Source: Streptomyces humi (GTDB lineage Bacteria > Actinomycetota > Actinomycetes > Streptomycetales > Streptomycetaceae). Taken from it: DNA of 64,000 nt. Every line of letters starts with the position of its first letter. The first letter of the stretch is position 1. Shown here one piece after another: positions 33,846 to 41,765 of this stretch. The translations under genes were made by a program, and so were the position numbers. The notes below the pieces were generated by a model, which saw only the letters and a list, made by a program, of their open reading frames with translations, was not told the DNA's origin and did no database searches. The stretch covers positions 1 to 64,000 of the forward strand of contig NZ_LBMU02000089.1 of the NCBI RefSeq assembly GCF_001005085.2, given 5' to 3'.

Positions 33846-34789
33846 CGGCCGGACCCCGCCCGCTGCACGCCGAGCACACCCGGGTGGTGCACGCGCCGCC
33901 CGGCCCGCTGTACGACCTGGTGGCGGACGTGACGCTGTGGCCGGCCGTCTTCGGCCCCACCGTGCACGCCCGCCGGCTGGAAGGCGGCCGGGACAGCGAG
34001 CGGATCCGGCTCTGGGCGACGGTGAACGGCCGGGTGAGCGACTGGGTGTCGCGCCGCACCCTCGACCCGGGCCGGCTCACGGTCGGCTTCGAGCAGGAGG
34101 TCAGCAGTGCGCCGGTCGCCTCGATGGGCGGCGAGTGGCTCTTCCGTGAGCTGGGCGGCGACCGGACCGAGGTCGTCCTGCGGCACCACTTCACGGTCGT
34201 CGACGACGACCCGGCCGCCGTGTCCTGGGTGCAGGAGGCGCTGGACCGCAACAGCGCGGCGGAACTCGGCGCGCTGGCCCGGATCGTGGAGACCGGGCAC
34301 CCACCGCGGGAGATCGTGTTCTCGTTCACCGACACCCTCGCGCTGACCGGCCCGGCGGACGCGGCCTACGAGTTCGTGGCCCGTGCCGACCTGTGGCCCG
34401 AGCGGCTTCCGCACGTGGCCGGGGTGACCCTCACCGAGACCGCGCCCGGGGTGCAGGACCTGCGGATGGAGACGGCGACGGCGGACGGCTCGACCCACAC
34501 CACCCATTCGGTACGGGTGTGCCGGCGGCCGGAGTGGATCGCGTACAAGCAGCTCCGCACCCCGGAGCTGCTGCTCGGGCACAGCGGGCTGTGGACGTTC
34601 GGCGAGGGACCGGACGGGCCGTTCGCCACCGCGAGCCACACGGTGGCCCTGAACCCCGAGGCGGTGTCCCGGGAGCTGGGGGCGGACCGCACGACCGCGG
34701 ACGCGCGGCGGCACGTGCGGGAACTGCTCGGCCGCAACAGCCGCACCACGCTGGCGCACGCGGCCGGGCAGAGCGCCCCGGCCCGGTAG
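33842..34789 (+). CDS. Didomain aromatase/cyclase (ActVII-like)
   Basis: 315 residues with two START/SRPBCC-type halves: EHTRVVHAPPGPLYDLVADV (about residues 10-29) and FSFTDTLALTGPADAAYEFV (about 160-179), each followed by LWP and the hydrophobic-cavity strands. This is the architecture of ActVII/Gra-ORF4-type aromatases that dehydrate the first ring of C-9-reduced polyketides. GTG start overlaps the ACP stop (GTGA). Last gene of the operon; a strong hairpin follows at 34825. Confidence 0.9.
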   Translation: MTAGPRPLHAEHTRVVHAPPGPLYDLVADVTLWPAVFGPTVHARRLEGGRDSERIRLWATVNGRVSDWVSRRTLDPGRLTVGFEQEVSSAPVASMGGEWLFRELGGDRTEVVLRHHFTVVDDDPAAVSWVQEALDRNSAAELGALARIVETGHPPREIVFSFTDTLALTGPADAAYEFVARADLWPERLPHVAGVTLTETAPGVQDLRMETATADGSTHTTHSVRVCRRPEWIAYKQLRTPELLLGHSGLWTFGEGPDGPFATASHTVALNPEAVSRELGADRTTADARRHVRELLGRNSRTTLAHAAGQSAPAR

Positions 34790-34824
34790 CGGTAGCCGGC
34801 GGGCAGCAACGGACGGCCGGACAC

Positions 34825-34873
34825 GAACGGGCGGGGTCCCGGCGGTGAACCACCGCCGGGACCCCGCCCGTTC
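34825..34873. terminator. Perfect 22-bp stem, 5-nt loop hairpin after the minimal PKS operon
   Basis: 34825-34846 pairs perfectly with 34852-34873 (loop GAACC). It lies between the aromatase and the convergent gene at 34980, the same geometry as the hairpin at 21668-21716. No T tract. Confidence 0.85.
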
Positions 34874-34985
34874 AGCTGTTGAGCCCGTTCAGCTGTTGAG
34901 CCCGTGCAGCTGTTGAGCCCGTGCAGCCGTTGCGCCCGTACCGTTGCGCCCGTTCAGCCGTTGCGCCCGTTCAGCCCGTTCAGCC
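34867..34985. repeat. 17-bp tandem repeat between convergent operons
   Basis: About seven imperfect copies of CCCGTTCAGCTGTTGAG (later CCGTTGCG variants) begin in the last bases of the hairpin and run into the stop codon of the minus-strand gene. Confidence 0.85.
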
Positions 34986-35543
34986 GTCCGTGATCCGGAT
35001 CCTGGCGAGCAGGGCGGGTCCGTCGGGGCGGCCGGTGACGACGCCGTTCATGCCCTTCGACGGCTGCTCCCAGCGGTAGCCCCAGACGGGCCCGGTGCCG
35101 TCAGGGCCGCCGCCCAGCGCCACCTCGGCCACGCCGTCGGGTCCGGCGGTCACCGTCCAGGTAAGACACGGCAGGGTGAAGGTCGTACCGGACACGAAGG
35201 GCCCGGGGGCGTGCAGCATCAGCGCGCCCCCGGCCGGCCGGGTGTACGGCTCGGTGCCGCCGAGGCCGCTGCCGCCGGACAGGACGGCGCCGCCCGGGTC
35301 CGCGTCCCGCGGCGGGACGAAGCCCAGCCGCAGGTCCTGGACCCGGCTGCTGAACCGGGGGTCGAAGGTGAGCGGTTCGGGCCGCACGGCGACGGTGAAC
35401 GACTCGCCGGGCCGGACCGTGCCGGGGGCCGTGACGGTGAAGCCGAGCCGGTAGGGGATGTCATGGGTGTCACCGGCGGGTTCGGTGTACACCTGGCAGG
35501 TCAGCGCGACCGTGACGACGGCCGGGGTGGTCGGCGCGGTCAT
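34980..35543 (-). CDS. Unassigned cluster protein (187 aa, beta-rich)
   Basis: No family recognised with confidence. The sequence is rich in Thr/Val/Pro strands (VVTVALTCQVYTEPAGDTHD, GFTVTAPGTVRPGESFTVAV), reminiscent of an immunoglobulin-like or jelly-roll fold, but lacks a signal peptide. It is 3 bp downstream of the methyltransferase gene and ends at the tandem repeat, so it belongs to that two-gene operon. A role in the polyketide pathway (cyclase-like, binding or protective) is only inferred from position. Confidence 0.7.
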   Translation of the reverse strand: MTAPTTPAVVTVALTCQVYTEPAGDTHDIPYRLGFTVTAPGTVRPGESFTVAVRPEPLTFDPRFSSRVQDLRLGFVPPRDADPGGAVLSGGSGLGGTEPYTRPAGGALMLHAPGPFVSGTTFTLPCLTWTVTAGPDGVAEVALGGGPDGTGPVWGYRWEQPSKGMNGVVTGRPDGPALLARIRITDG

Positions 35544-35546
35544 CCG

Positions 35547-36410
35547 TCACCCTTCCCGTACGGCCGTGACGAGTCCGCCGGCGCCGGTGCCGGTCCGTTC
35601 GTCGAGGAACGCCTCCCGCCCGTAGCGCAGGTGGAGTTCCTCCATGGTCGGGGCGTCGGCGGGCCGCCAGCCGTGCCGGACCAGCCAGCCCGACGGGTCG
35701 GGCTGGGTGGAGCGCCACGGGGCGTTGATCGAGGACTGCATGCGCTTGAAGCCGCTGACGTCGCCGCGGTAGGTGGTGGTGGGGTTGACCACCTCGATGC
35801 CGAACCGGCTGCCGAGCGCGGACAGTTCACCGACCCGGTCGACGAGCCGGTCGTTGTCGGTCTCGGTGAGGTACGGCAGCAGGCCCTCCGCGAGCCAGGC
35901 CGTCGGCGCCTGCGGACTGAAGCCGGCGGCCGTGAGGGCGGCGCCCCAGTCCTCCCGCAGGTCCGCCGGGACGGCCGTGCGACCGCGGGTGGGCTCGGTG
36001 CTCTCGCCCAGGACGTCGTACTTGAAGGCCAGCACGTCCGGCAGGTCGATCTCGAACACCCGGGTCCCGGCGGGCCAGTCGAGCCGCAGCGCGCGGGTGT
36101 CCAGGCCGGCGGCGAGGATGACCACCTGGGAGCAGCCGCCGCGGGCCGCGGCCAGCAGGTAGTCGTCGAACAGCGCGGTCCGCAGGGCTATGTAGCCGCC
36201 GAAGATCTTCATGCCGGCGACCGTCTCGTCGCCGACGGCGTCCACGAAGGCCTTGGCGTACGGGTCGTCGAAGAGCCGGTCGTCGCGGGCGCTCTCCCGT
36301 GCCCGGGCCAGCGCCACGCCGACCGCCGTGAGTCCGACGCCCTCGGGCAGCCGGCGTCCGTCGCCGTGTGGCGGTGCGCCGCCGAGTCGTGCCTGGTCGA
36401 GCTCGCCCAT
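35547..36410 (-). CDS. LCMT/PPM-family SAM-dependent methyltransferase
   Basis: 287 residues. RARESARDDRLFDDPYAKAF near the N-terminus, QVVILAAGLDTRALRLDWPAG (the glycine-rich SAM loop) and VFEIDLPDVLAFK are diagnostic for the leucine-carboxyl-methyltransferase-like family (TIGR00027 type). Actinobacterial members often sit in secondary-metabolite clusters and can O-methylate carboxyl or hydroxyl groups. Here it could methylate the polyketide carboxylate or a phenol (inference). Start ATG 36410 after AAAGGGGAG. Forms an operon with the gene at 34980. Confidence 0.88.
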   Translation of the reverse strand: MGELDQARLGGAPPHGDGRRLPEGVGLTAVGVALARARESARDDRLFDDPYAKAFVDAVGDETVAGMKIFGGYIALRTALFDDYLLAAARGGCSQVVILAAGLDTRALRLDWPAGTRVFEIDLPDVLAFKYDVLGESTEPTRGRTAVPADLREDWGAALTAAGFSPQAPTAWLAEGLLPYLTETDNDRLVDRVGELSALGSRFGIEVVNPTTTYRGDVSGFKRMQSSINAPWRSTQPDPSGWLVRHGWRPADAPTMEELHLRYGREAFLDERTGTGAGGLVTAVREG

Positions 36411-36430
36411 GCGCGCTCCCCTTTCCTTTC

Positions 36431-36565
36431 CTGTGCCGGATCACCGTGTGCCGGGTCAACCTGTGTCAGGTGCACTTGTGCCGGGTGTACCTGTGCCGAA
36501 TCCACTCGTGCCGGGTGCACCTGTGCCGGGTGCACCTGTGCCGAATCCACTTGTGTCAGGTGCCG
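36431..36565. repeat. 15-bp tandem repeat, about nine units
   Basis: Nine imperfect copies of CTGTGCCGGGTGCAC lie upstream of the methyltransferase gene (minus) and the LLM gene (plus). The 316-bp gap 36411-36726 otherwise contains the SARP box at 36646. Confidence 0.9.
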
Positions 36566-36645
36566 CTCGACTTCCGCTGGAAGCGGCCGAAAGACGTCGT
36601 CGGGCCGGGCCGCGCCTCGTGCGGGCCGCCGTGCCCGAGCCATGC

Positions 36646-36677
36646 TTGAGCCCCGGTCGAGTCCCCTCGGCCAGCCT
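36646..36677 (+). promoter_or_regulatory. SARP box and -10 upstream of LLM oxidoreductase 1
   Basis: TTGAGCC (36646-36652), 4-nt spacer, TCGAGTC (36657-36663), then 8 bp and CAGCCT (36672-36677), the same -10 as in front of KS-alpha. The LLM gene starts at 36727. Confidence 0.7.
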
Positions 36678-36726
36678 GACGACGGACGTGCGGCGCCGCC
36701 GTACCGACGAACGGAGGTCGTTTCCA

Positions 36727-37671
36727 GTGACTGGTGCTCAGCGGCAGGAGGCAGACCCGGCAGCCGTCGCCGACCGCCCGGCGGGGCGTCGGCTGCGGGT
36801 CGGCGGGGATCTGCCGTACTTCGACGATCCGGCCGAACTCCGCGACTACGTCCAGGCGTTCGAGGATCTCGGATACGACCACCTGGGCTTCGGAGAGCAC
36901 GTGGTCTCGGCCCGGACCGACGACTGGCCCTCGGAGATCTCCCCGTGCGCGCCCTGGCACGAGTCGTTCACGCAGGCCGCCTACCTCGCGGCGGTCACCT
37001 CCCGGGTGGAGCTGACCGCCGCCGTGCTGCTGCCGCAGCGGCCGGTGGCGCTCGCCGCCAAGCAGGCGGCCGAGGTGGACCTGCTGTCCGGCGGCCGGCT
37101 CAGGCTGTCGGTGAGCGTCGGCTGGAACCGCGACGAGGTCCGCGCCCTGGGCGTGGACCCGGCCGTCCGCGGCCGGCTGATCGAGGAGCAGATCGAGGCG
37201 ATGCGGCTGCTGTGGGAGCAGCCGGCGGTGAGTTACACGGGTGAGCTGGTGCGGCTGCGGGACGTGGCGCTCAACCCGCGCCCCGTGCGGCGGCTGCCGG
37301 TGTGGATGGGCGGCGGCGACTTCGCCGGGGGCGGGGTGCCCCGGCCCGCCGTCCTGGACCGGATGGCCCGGCTGGCGGACGGCTTCCGGATGTTCGGGCC
37401 GCTGATGCGGGACACCGGGACCGGGCTGAAGGTCGTCGCGCGCCTGCGCGAGCTGGTCGCCAGGTACGGCCGGGACGAGGAGTCCTTCGGGATCGAGGCG
37501 CGGATCCCGTTGCAGCTGGTGCCGGAGCAGGAGTGGGCCGGGCGGCTCGCCTTCTGGCGGGACGCGGGCGCCACGCACGTCTCGCTGTCCAACCGGCGCG
37601 GGGCGGGCGGCGCGGACGCCGAGATCGCCAGGCTGGCCCGGTTCGTGGAGCTGACCCGGCAGGACTGGTGA
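36727..37671 (+). CDS. LLM-class F420/flavin-dependent oxidoreductase 1
   Basis: 314 residues from GTG 36727 (GGAGG upstream at 9 nt). TIM-barrel luciferase-like features: YDHLGFGEHVV, AYLAAVTSRVELTAAVLLPQ, LLSGGRLRLSVSVGWNRDE and LPVWMGGG. The LSGGR...GVGW-type signature with W-N-R is typical of F420-dependent reductases annotated as TIGR03619-like. Its SARP box places it in the polyketide regulon. It may supply a ring or enoyl reduction replacing the missing ActVI enoyl reductase (inference). Confidence 0.86.
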   Translation: MTGAQRQEADPAAVADRPAGRRLRVGGDLPYFDDPAELRDYVQAFEDLGYDHLGFGEHVVSARTDDWPSEISPCAPWHESFTQAAYLAAVTSRVELTAAVLLPQRPVALAAKQAAEVDLLSGGRLRLSVSVGWNRDEVRALGVDPAVRGRLIEEQIEAMRLLWEQPAVSYTGELVRLRDVALNPRPVRRLPVWMGGGDFAGGGVPRPAVLDRMARLADGFRMFGPLMRDTGTGLKVVARLRELVARYGRDEESFGIEARIPLQLVPEQEWAGRLAFWRDAGATHVSLSNRRGAGGADAEIARLARFVELTRQDW

Positions 37672-37685
37672 CGCCGGAGCGCCAC

Positions 37686-37725
37686 GCCGGCTGACGCCCA
37701 TCGCCCGGTACGGGGGTCAGCCGGC
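37686..37725. terminator. Hairpin between convergent LLM and PPOX genes
   Basis: GCCGGCTGAC (37686-37695) pairs with GTCAGCCGGC (37716-37725) around a 20-nt loop, starting 14 bp after the LLM stop and overlapping the stop codon of the PPOX gene. Confidence 0.6.
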
Positions 37726-38148
37726 GGCCGTCGGCACGTCCCGGGCGTGCACGCCGGGGACGTCGGGATCGAGGTTCCAGGCGACGACGCGGACGGGGTG
37801 GATGCGGATCAGCTCGCCGCTGAAGTACGGGTTGGGCGGGGTCTGGTCGCGCAGGGCCTCGGCCCGGCCGCGGATCTCGATGCCCCGGCCGCGGTACGGC
37901 GAGTCGGTGCTGCCGGCGGGCGCGAAGTCGTCCACGACGAACGAGACCTCCGGCCGTGCCTCGATGTTGCGGAACTTCCGGCTGGCCGCGAGGTTCGGGC
38001 CGCCGATGTCGATGGTGCCGGTGTCCGTGTCGAGGACGAAGCTGACCGGACGGTTCTGCGGCTCGCCGGACGGGCCGACCGTCGCCAGCCGGCCGTGTCC
38101 CTGCGCGGCCAGGTAGCCGAGTTCCGCCTCGCTGAACGGCACGCTCAT
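37717..38148 (-). CDS. PPOX-class F420-dependent oxidoreductase
   Basis: 143 residues. Split-barrel features: GYLAAQGHGRLATVGPSGEPQNRPVSF (in two pieces), SRKFRNIEARPEVSFVVDD, and GIEIRGRAEAL; the LATV...PQ.RPVSF pattern and RKxRNI fit the F420-binding PPOX proteins (TIGR04023 type). The reaction is unknown. ATG overlaps the TetR stop by 4 bp (ATGA), so it is co-translated with the regulator and likely controlled by it. Confidence 0.85.
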   Translation of the reverse strand: MSVPFSEAELGYLAAQGHGRLATVGPSGEPQNRPVSFVLDTDTGTIDIGGPNLAASRKFRNIEARPEVSFVVDDFAPAGSTDSPYRGRGIEIRGRAEALRDQTPPNPYFSGELIRIHPVRVVAWNLDPDVPGVHARDVPTAAG

Positions 38149-38930
38149 CGCGGGTTCCCCTCGTCGGGTGCGTCGGGTGCGTCGGTTACATCGGGGGCGT
38201 CGGGTGCGTCGGTTCCATCGGGTGCGTCGGCTTCGGTCACGGTCCCTTCCGTGGACCGCGGTGCGGTGCCGCCGCCGAGGTGGCGGATGAGCCGGCGCAG
38301 CTGCTCGCCGTAGGAGGCGTCGAACTCCGGAGAGCCGGGGTCGAGACCGGTCACCTGGCGGGCCGTCTGCGGCAGTACGACCGGGGCCAGGATGATGCCC
38401 ATGAGGGCCAGCCGGACGAAGCCCGGGTCGAGGTCGTCGGCGATCTCGCCGCGCTCCTGGGCCTGGCGCAGGTTGGCCACGTCCTGGCCGAGCGTGGCGT
38501 CGTCGTACGTCTCGCCCGCCGTGGAGTCTCCGGTCAGGCCCCGCCAGATGAGCAGCCGGGCCGGGCGCGGGTCCGCGAGGCCGGCGGCGAGGTAGCGGGC
38601 GGCGACCTCCTCCAGCGGCAGGTCCGGGTCGGCGAAGACCGTCTCGCGCTCCGGCCAGCCGCGCTGGATCTCGCGGTAGAGCCCTTCCTTGCCGCCGAAG
38701 TAGTAGTTGATCAGCTGTTTGTTGACGCCCGCGCGGGCCGCGATGTCCTGGACGCGGGCACCGGCGAAGCCCTTCTCGGCGAACTCGTCCAGGGCGGCCT
38801 CGCACAGCGCCCTGCGGGATCGCTCGGCGTCCCGCTGCCGCTCCTCGGGGGCCGGGGAACGGCGCGACCCCTGTCGCCCGCTCGCCGCCGGTGGGGTCTC
38901 CTCGGCCGTCGGGCCGGTCGTCGAGGTCAT
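38145..38930 (-). CDS. TetR-family regulator
   Basis: 261 residues. DNA-binding domain at about residues 35-85 with ALDEFAEKGFAGARVQDIAARAGVNKQLINYYFGGKEGLY. The ligand domain follows, and the C-terminus ends in Asp/Ala/Pro repeats (DAPDAPD) encoded by 9-bp DNA repeats. It is divergent from an MFS exporter gene, the usual arrangement for a drug-responsive repressor of efflux. A TAGGCT -10 lies 6 nt before ATG 38930, so the transcript is probably leaderless. Ligand may be the polyketide (inference). Confidence 0.9.
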   Translation of the reverse strand: MTSTTGPTAEETPPAASGRQGSRRSPAPEERQRDAERSRRALCEAALDEFAEKGFAGARVQDIAARAGVNKQLINYYFGGKEGLYREIQRGWPERETVFADPDLPLEEVAARYLAAGLADPRPARLLIWRGLTGDSTAGETYDDATLGQDVANLRQAQERGEIADDLDPGFVRLALMGIILAPVVLPQTARQVTGLDPGSPEFDASYGEQLRRLIRHLGGGTAPRSTEGTVTEADAPDGTDAPDAPDVTDAPDAPDEGNPR

Positions 38931-38936
38931 GATGCC

Positions 38937-39040
38937 AGCCTAACAAAGCCGTCAACCATCGACCTGACTGAATCAGCCAACTTCCAGCCTTAATCAACCA
39001 GTCGTTTGACAGAGGAGAACGGTCGGTTGAGACTGCTGGT
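38937..39040. promoter_or_regulatory. Divergent TetR/MFS promoters with candidate operators
   Basis: Leftward -10 TAGGCT (38937-38942, complement) 6 nt from the TetR ATG. Rightward -35 TTGACA (39006-39011), 17-nt spacer, -10 GAGACT (39029-39034), 6 nt from GTG 39041. Candidate operators are two direct copies, TCAACCATCGACCTGAC (38952-38968) and TCAACCAGTCGTTTGAC (38994-39010), the second covering the -35, plus an inverted TCAACC at 39025-39030. Confidence 0.6.
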
Positions 39041-40540
39041 GTGACAGCTTCTCCCAGTGCTTCTCCCAGCAACGCACCGGACCCCACGACGGAACAGCCG
39101 GGACTGACACCCGAGGCGCGGCGAGCCGTGATCGTCGTACTCGTCGGTGCCGTACTGGCCTTCCTCGACGCGACCATCGTCAACGTCGCCCTCGACTCGC
39201 TGTCGTCGGCACTGCACAGCTCCCTGCGGACCATCCAGTGGGTGGTCACCGCCTATCTGCTCGCCCAGGCGGCCGTCCTCCCCATGACGGGATGGGCCGC
39301 CCGCAAGGTCGGGGCGCGGCGCCTGTACGTGGCCTCGCTGCTGCTGTTCACCCTGGCCTCGGTGGCCTGCGGCCTGGTCGACAGCGCCTGGGCGCTGATC
39401 GCCGCCCGGACCGTCCAGGGCATCGGCGGCGGCATGATGATCCCCGCCGGGCAGATCATCCTGGTCACGGCGGCCGGGCCGCAGGGCCTGGCCCGGGTGA
39501 TGGGCGCGGTCGGCATCCCGATGGTGCTGACCCCGGTCTTCGGCCCCACCGTCGGCGGCCTGCTGCTCGACCACGCCGGCTGGCAGTGGATCTTCCTGAT
39601 CAACCTGCCGCTGGGGGTCGCCGGTCTGGCCCTGGCGCTGCGCCTGCTGCCCGCCGACCGGCGGGGCGAGGATCCCGGACCGCTCGACACGGCCGGCCTG
39701 GTCCTCGTCTCCCTGGGCATGGTCGGCATCACCTTCGGGCTCTCCCAGGCGGGCGGCGACCACGGGCTCGGCTCGGTGGAGGTGCTCGGCCCGTTCCTGG
39801 CGGGCCTGGTGCTGACCGCCGGGTTCGTGCTGCGCGCCCTGCGGGCCCGGCATCCGCTGCTCGACGTCCGGCTCTACCGCGACCGGCTGTTCGGCTCCGC
39901 CTCGTTCGTGACCTTCGTCTTCGGCGCGGCCACCTACGGCGGAATGATCCTCATGCCGCTCTACTACCAGGTGGTCCGGCACGAGGACGCCTCCACGACC
40001 GGCCTGCTGCTCGCCCCGCAGGGCATCGGCGCCGCCGTCGCCATGGGCCTGTCCAGCCGGCTGTTCGAGAAGATCGGCAGCGTCACCTGTGTGATCGGGG
40101 CGGCGGTCAGCGTGGTCGCCAGCGTGCCGTTCGTGCTCATCGGCGCCGACACCTCGTACTGGCTGCTCGGCCTGGCCATGGTGGTACGGGGCCTGGGCAT
40201 CGGCCTGTCCGTCATGCCGGCCATGACGGCGGCCTTCCAGGCCCTCGACCCCGGTCAGATCAACGACGCGACACCGCAGCTCAACGTGGCGCAGCGGGTC
40301 GGCGGGTCGATGGGTACCGCCGTGTTCGTCGTGGTGCTCCAGCAGCACCTGGCCGGCGGGACCACCCCGGCCGACCAGGCGACGGCGTTCGGCACCACCT
40401 TCTGGTGGGTCTTCGGCACCGCCGTGCTGGCCGTGCTGCCGACCCTGCTGATGGCGGCCGTCGAGCGCCGCCGCCGGCAGGACACGGGGTCAGCGGGGAA
40501 CAGCGCACGCACCGCCGTGGACGGCGTCGGCACGGCCTGA
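39041..40540 (+). CDS. MFS drug exporter, DHA2/EmrB-QacA type
   Basis: 499 residues with about 14 hydrophobic segments. Motifs: FLDATIVNVALDSL in TM1 (the family D1-like motif), TIQWVVTAYLLAQAAVLPMTGWAARKVGARR (read in pieces; antiporter motif A) and GGGMMIPAGQ with PVFGPTVGGLLLDHAGWQWIFLINLP in TM5-6. Proton-driven export of drugs. Adjacent TetR regulator and cluster position suggest self-resistance or export of the polyketide. GTG 39041 has no Shine-Dalgarno and a -10 six nt upstream. Confidence 0.93.
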   Translation: MTASPSASPSNAPDPTTEQPGLTPEARRAVIVVLVGAVLAFLDATIVNVALDSLSSALHSSLRTIQWVVTAYLLAQAAVLPMTGWAARKVGARRLYVASLLLFTLASVACGLVDSAWALIAARTVQGIGGGMMIPAGQIILVTAAGPQGLARVMGAVGIPMVLTPVFGPTVGGLLLDHAGWQWIFLINLPLGVAGLALALRLLPADRRGEDPGPLDTAGLVLVSLGMVGITFGLSQAGGDHGLGSVEVLGPFLAGLVLTAGFVLRALRARHPLLDVRLYRDRLFGSASFVTFVFGAATYGGMILMPLYYQVVRHEDASTTGLLLAPQGIGAAVAMGLSSRLFEKIGSVTCVIGAAVSVVASVPFVLIGADTSYWLLGLAMVVRGLGIGLSVMPAMTAAFQALDPGQINDATPQLNVAQRVGGSMGTAVFVVVLQQHLAGGTTPADQATAFGTTFWWVFGTAVLAVLPTLLMAAVERRRRQDTGSAGNSARTAVDGVGTA

Positions 40541-40548
40541 CGTGCCGC

Positions 40549-41754
40549 TCACGCGGTGTCCGACGAGGGTGCCGCGGTCCGTTCGGGCCGCGGCGCCGGC
40601 TCCGGCCGCTGCGGCCCCGGTACGGCCACGGGCACGCGGGCCCGGGACCAGCGCCGCATCACCGGCATCTCGACCAGGGAGTGCAGCAGCCAGGCGAGCG
40701 GCAGACACGCGGCCAGGAACAGCAGGCTGAGCCCCGCCGCCTGCCAGCCGGACAGCCCCGTGCCGAACCCGATCGCCCGGGCGCCGTAACCGAGCACCAG
40801 CTGGTGGACCATGTACAGCGCGAAGGACACCTCGCCCAGCCAGACGGCCACCCGGCCGCGCAGCGGCGAGTACCGCCCGTCCAGGTCGGCGACCGCACCG
40901 GCCGGGATGAGCAGGGCCAGCGGCACGATGGTGGTGGCGACCGTGCCGTACTGCCCGGGTGCGTACAGCGCGCCGGCGTAACCGGCGAGGAACAGCACCG
41001 CCGCCGGCCCGAGCCCGACCGGGAGCCAACGGCCGAGGACCACCAGCCGGGCCAGGAACATCCCGAGCACGAACTCGAAGGCCCGCGCCAGTGGGAAGAA
41101 GTACACGAACCACAGCTGGGTGACCGAGTAGTCCATACGCGGTGACAGGTGCGGGCCGCCGTCCAGGAGGACCGCGGAGACCAGCGGCAGGCACCACACG
41201 GCGAGCACCGCGCCCACCGCGCCCCACCACAGCGCCCGGACGGAGAGCCGGTTCACCAGCGGCAGCAGGAACGGGAAGGCGGCGTAGAACACCACCTCGC
41301 TGCACAGCGACCAGCTGACCTGGTTGATGCCGGTGAGGACGTCGTACCTCGGGATCCAGGACTGCACGAGCAGCAGGTTGGGCACCAGCTGGCCGGCCGT
41401 GAACGCGTCGCCGAACCCCAGCATCAGCACGACCGCCGCCAGCGCGGTCACCAGGTGGGTCGGGTAGATCTTGCACAGCCGCCGCCGCCAGAAGGCGCGC
41501 GCCGTGGTGCCCGGCCGCGCCGACCAGGTCAGCACGAAGCCGCTGAGCACGAAGAAGAACGACACGCCCGTCGAGCCGGCGGCGCTCCACCAGAAGCCGG
41601 GGCCGGTGCCCGAGATCCAGCTCGCGGGCAGCAGGATGAAGAAGGCGTGCGAGAAGAAGACCATTCCGGAGGCGGCGAACCGCATCCCGGTGAGGGTCGG
41701 CAGGGCGGGGCGGCGCGAGTGCGCCGCCGTCTCCGCGGAAGCGACGGTGTCCAT
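40549..41754 (-). CDS. Membrane acyltransferase (acyltransferase-3 family)
   Basis: 401 residues from ATG 41754 (GAGGGGG upstream). About ten hydrophobic segments; LTGMRFAASGMVFFSHAFF near the N-terminus holds the catalytic histidine, and GVSFFFVLSGFVLTWSAR the conserved loop of OafA/NodX-type acyltransferases. These transfer acetyl or longer acyl groups to hydroxyls of sugars or antibiotics. Downstream of the NmrA gene by 11 bp, so it is in the same operon and under the SARP box at 42723. It might acylate the polyketide or a sugar on it (inference). Converges with the MFS gene, 8 bp apart. Confidence 0.88.
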   Translation of the reverse strand: MDTVASAETAAHSRRPALPTLTGMRFAASGMVFFSHAFFILLPASWISGTGPGFWWSAAGSTGVSFFFVLSGFVLTWSARPGTTARAFWRRRLCKIYPTHLVTALAAVVLMLGFGDAFTAGQLVPNLLLVQSWIPRYDVLTGINQVSWSLCSEVVFYAAFPFLLPLVNRLSVRALWWGAVGAVLAVWCLPLVSAVLLDGGPHLSPRMDYSVTQLWFVYFFPLARAFEFVLGMFLARLVVLGRWLPVGLGPAAVLFLAGYAGALYAPGQYGTVATTIVPLALLIPAGAVADLDGRYSPLRGRVAVWLGEVSFALYMVHQLVLGYGARAIGFGTGLSGWQAAGLSLLFLAACLPLAWLLHSLVEMPVMRRWSRARVPVAVPGPQRPEPAPRPERTAAPSSDTA

Positions 41755-41765
41755 GCGCGGCCCCC

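Noticed and set aside
28556..36565. Regular 15-17-bp repeats looking like CRISPR arrays
   Set aside because: Units abut each other without unique spacers and no cas genes are present.
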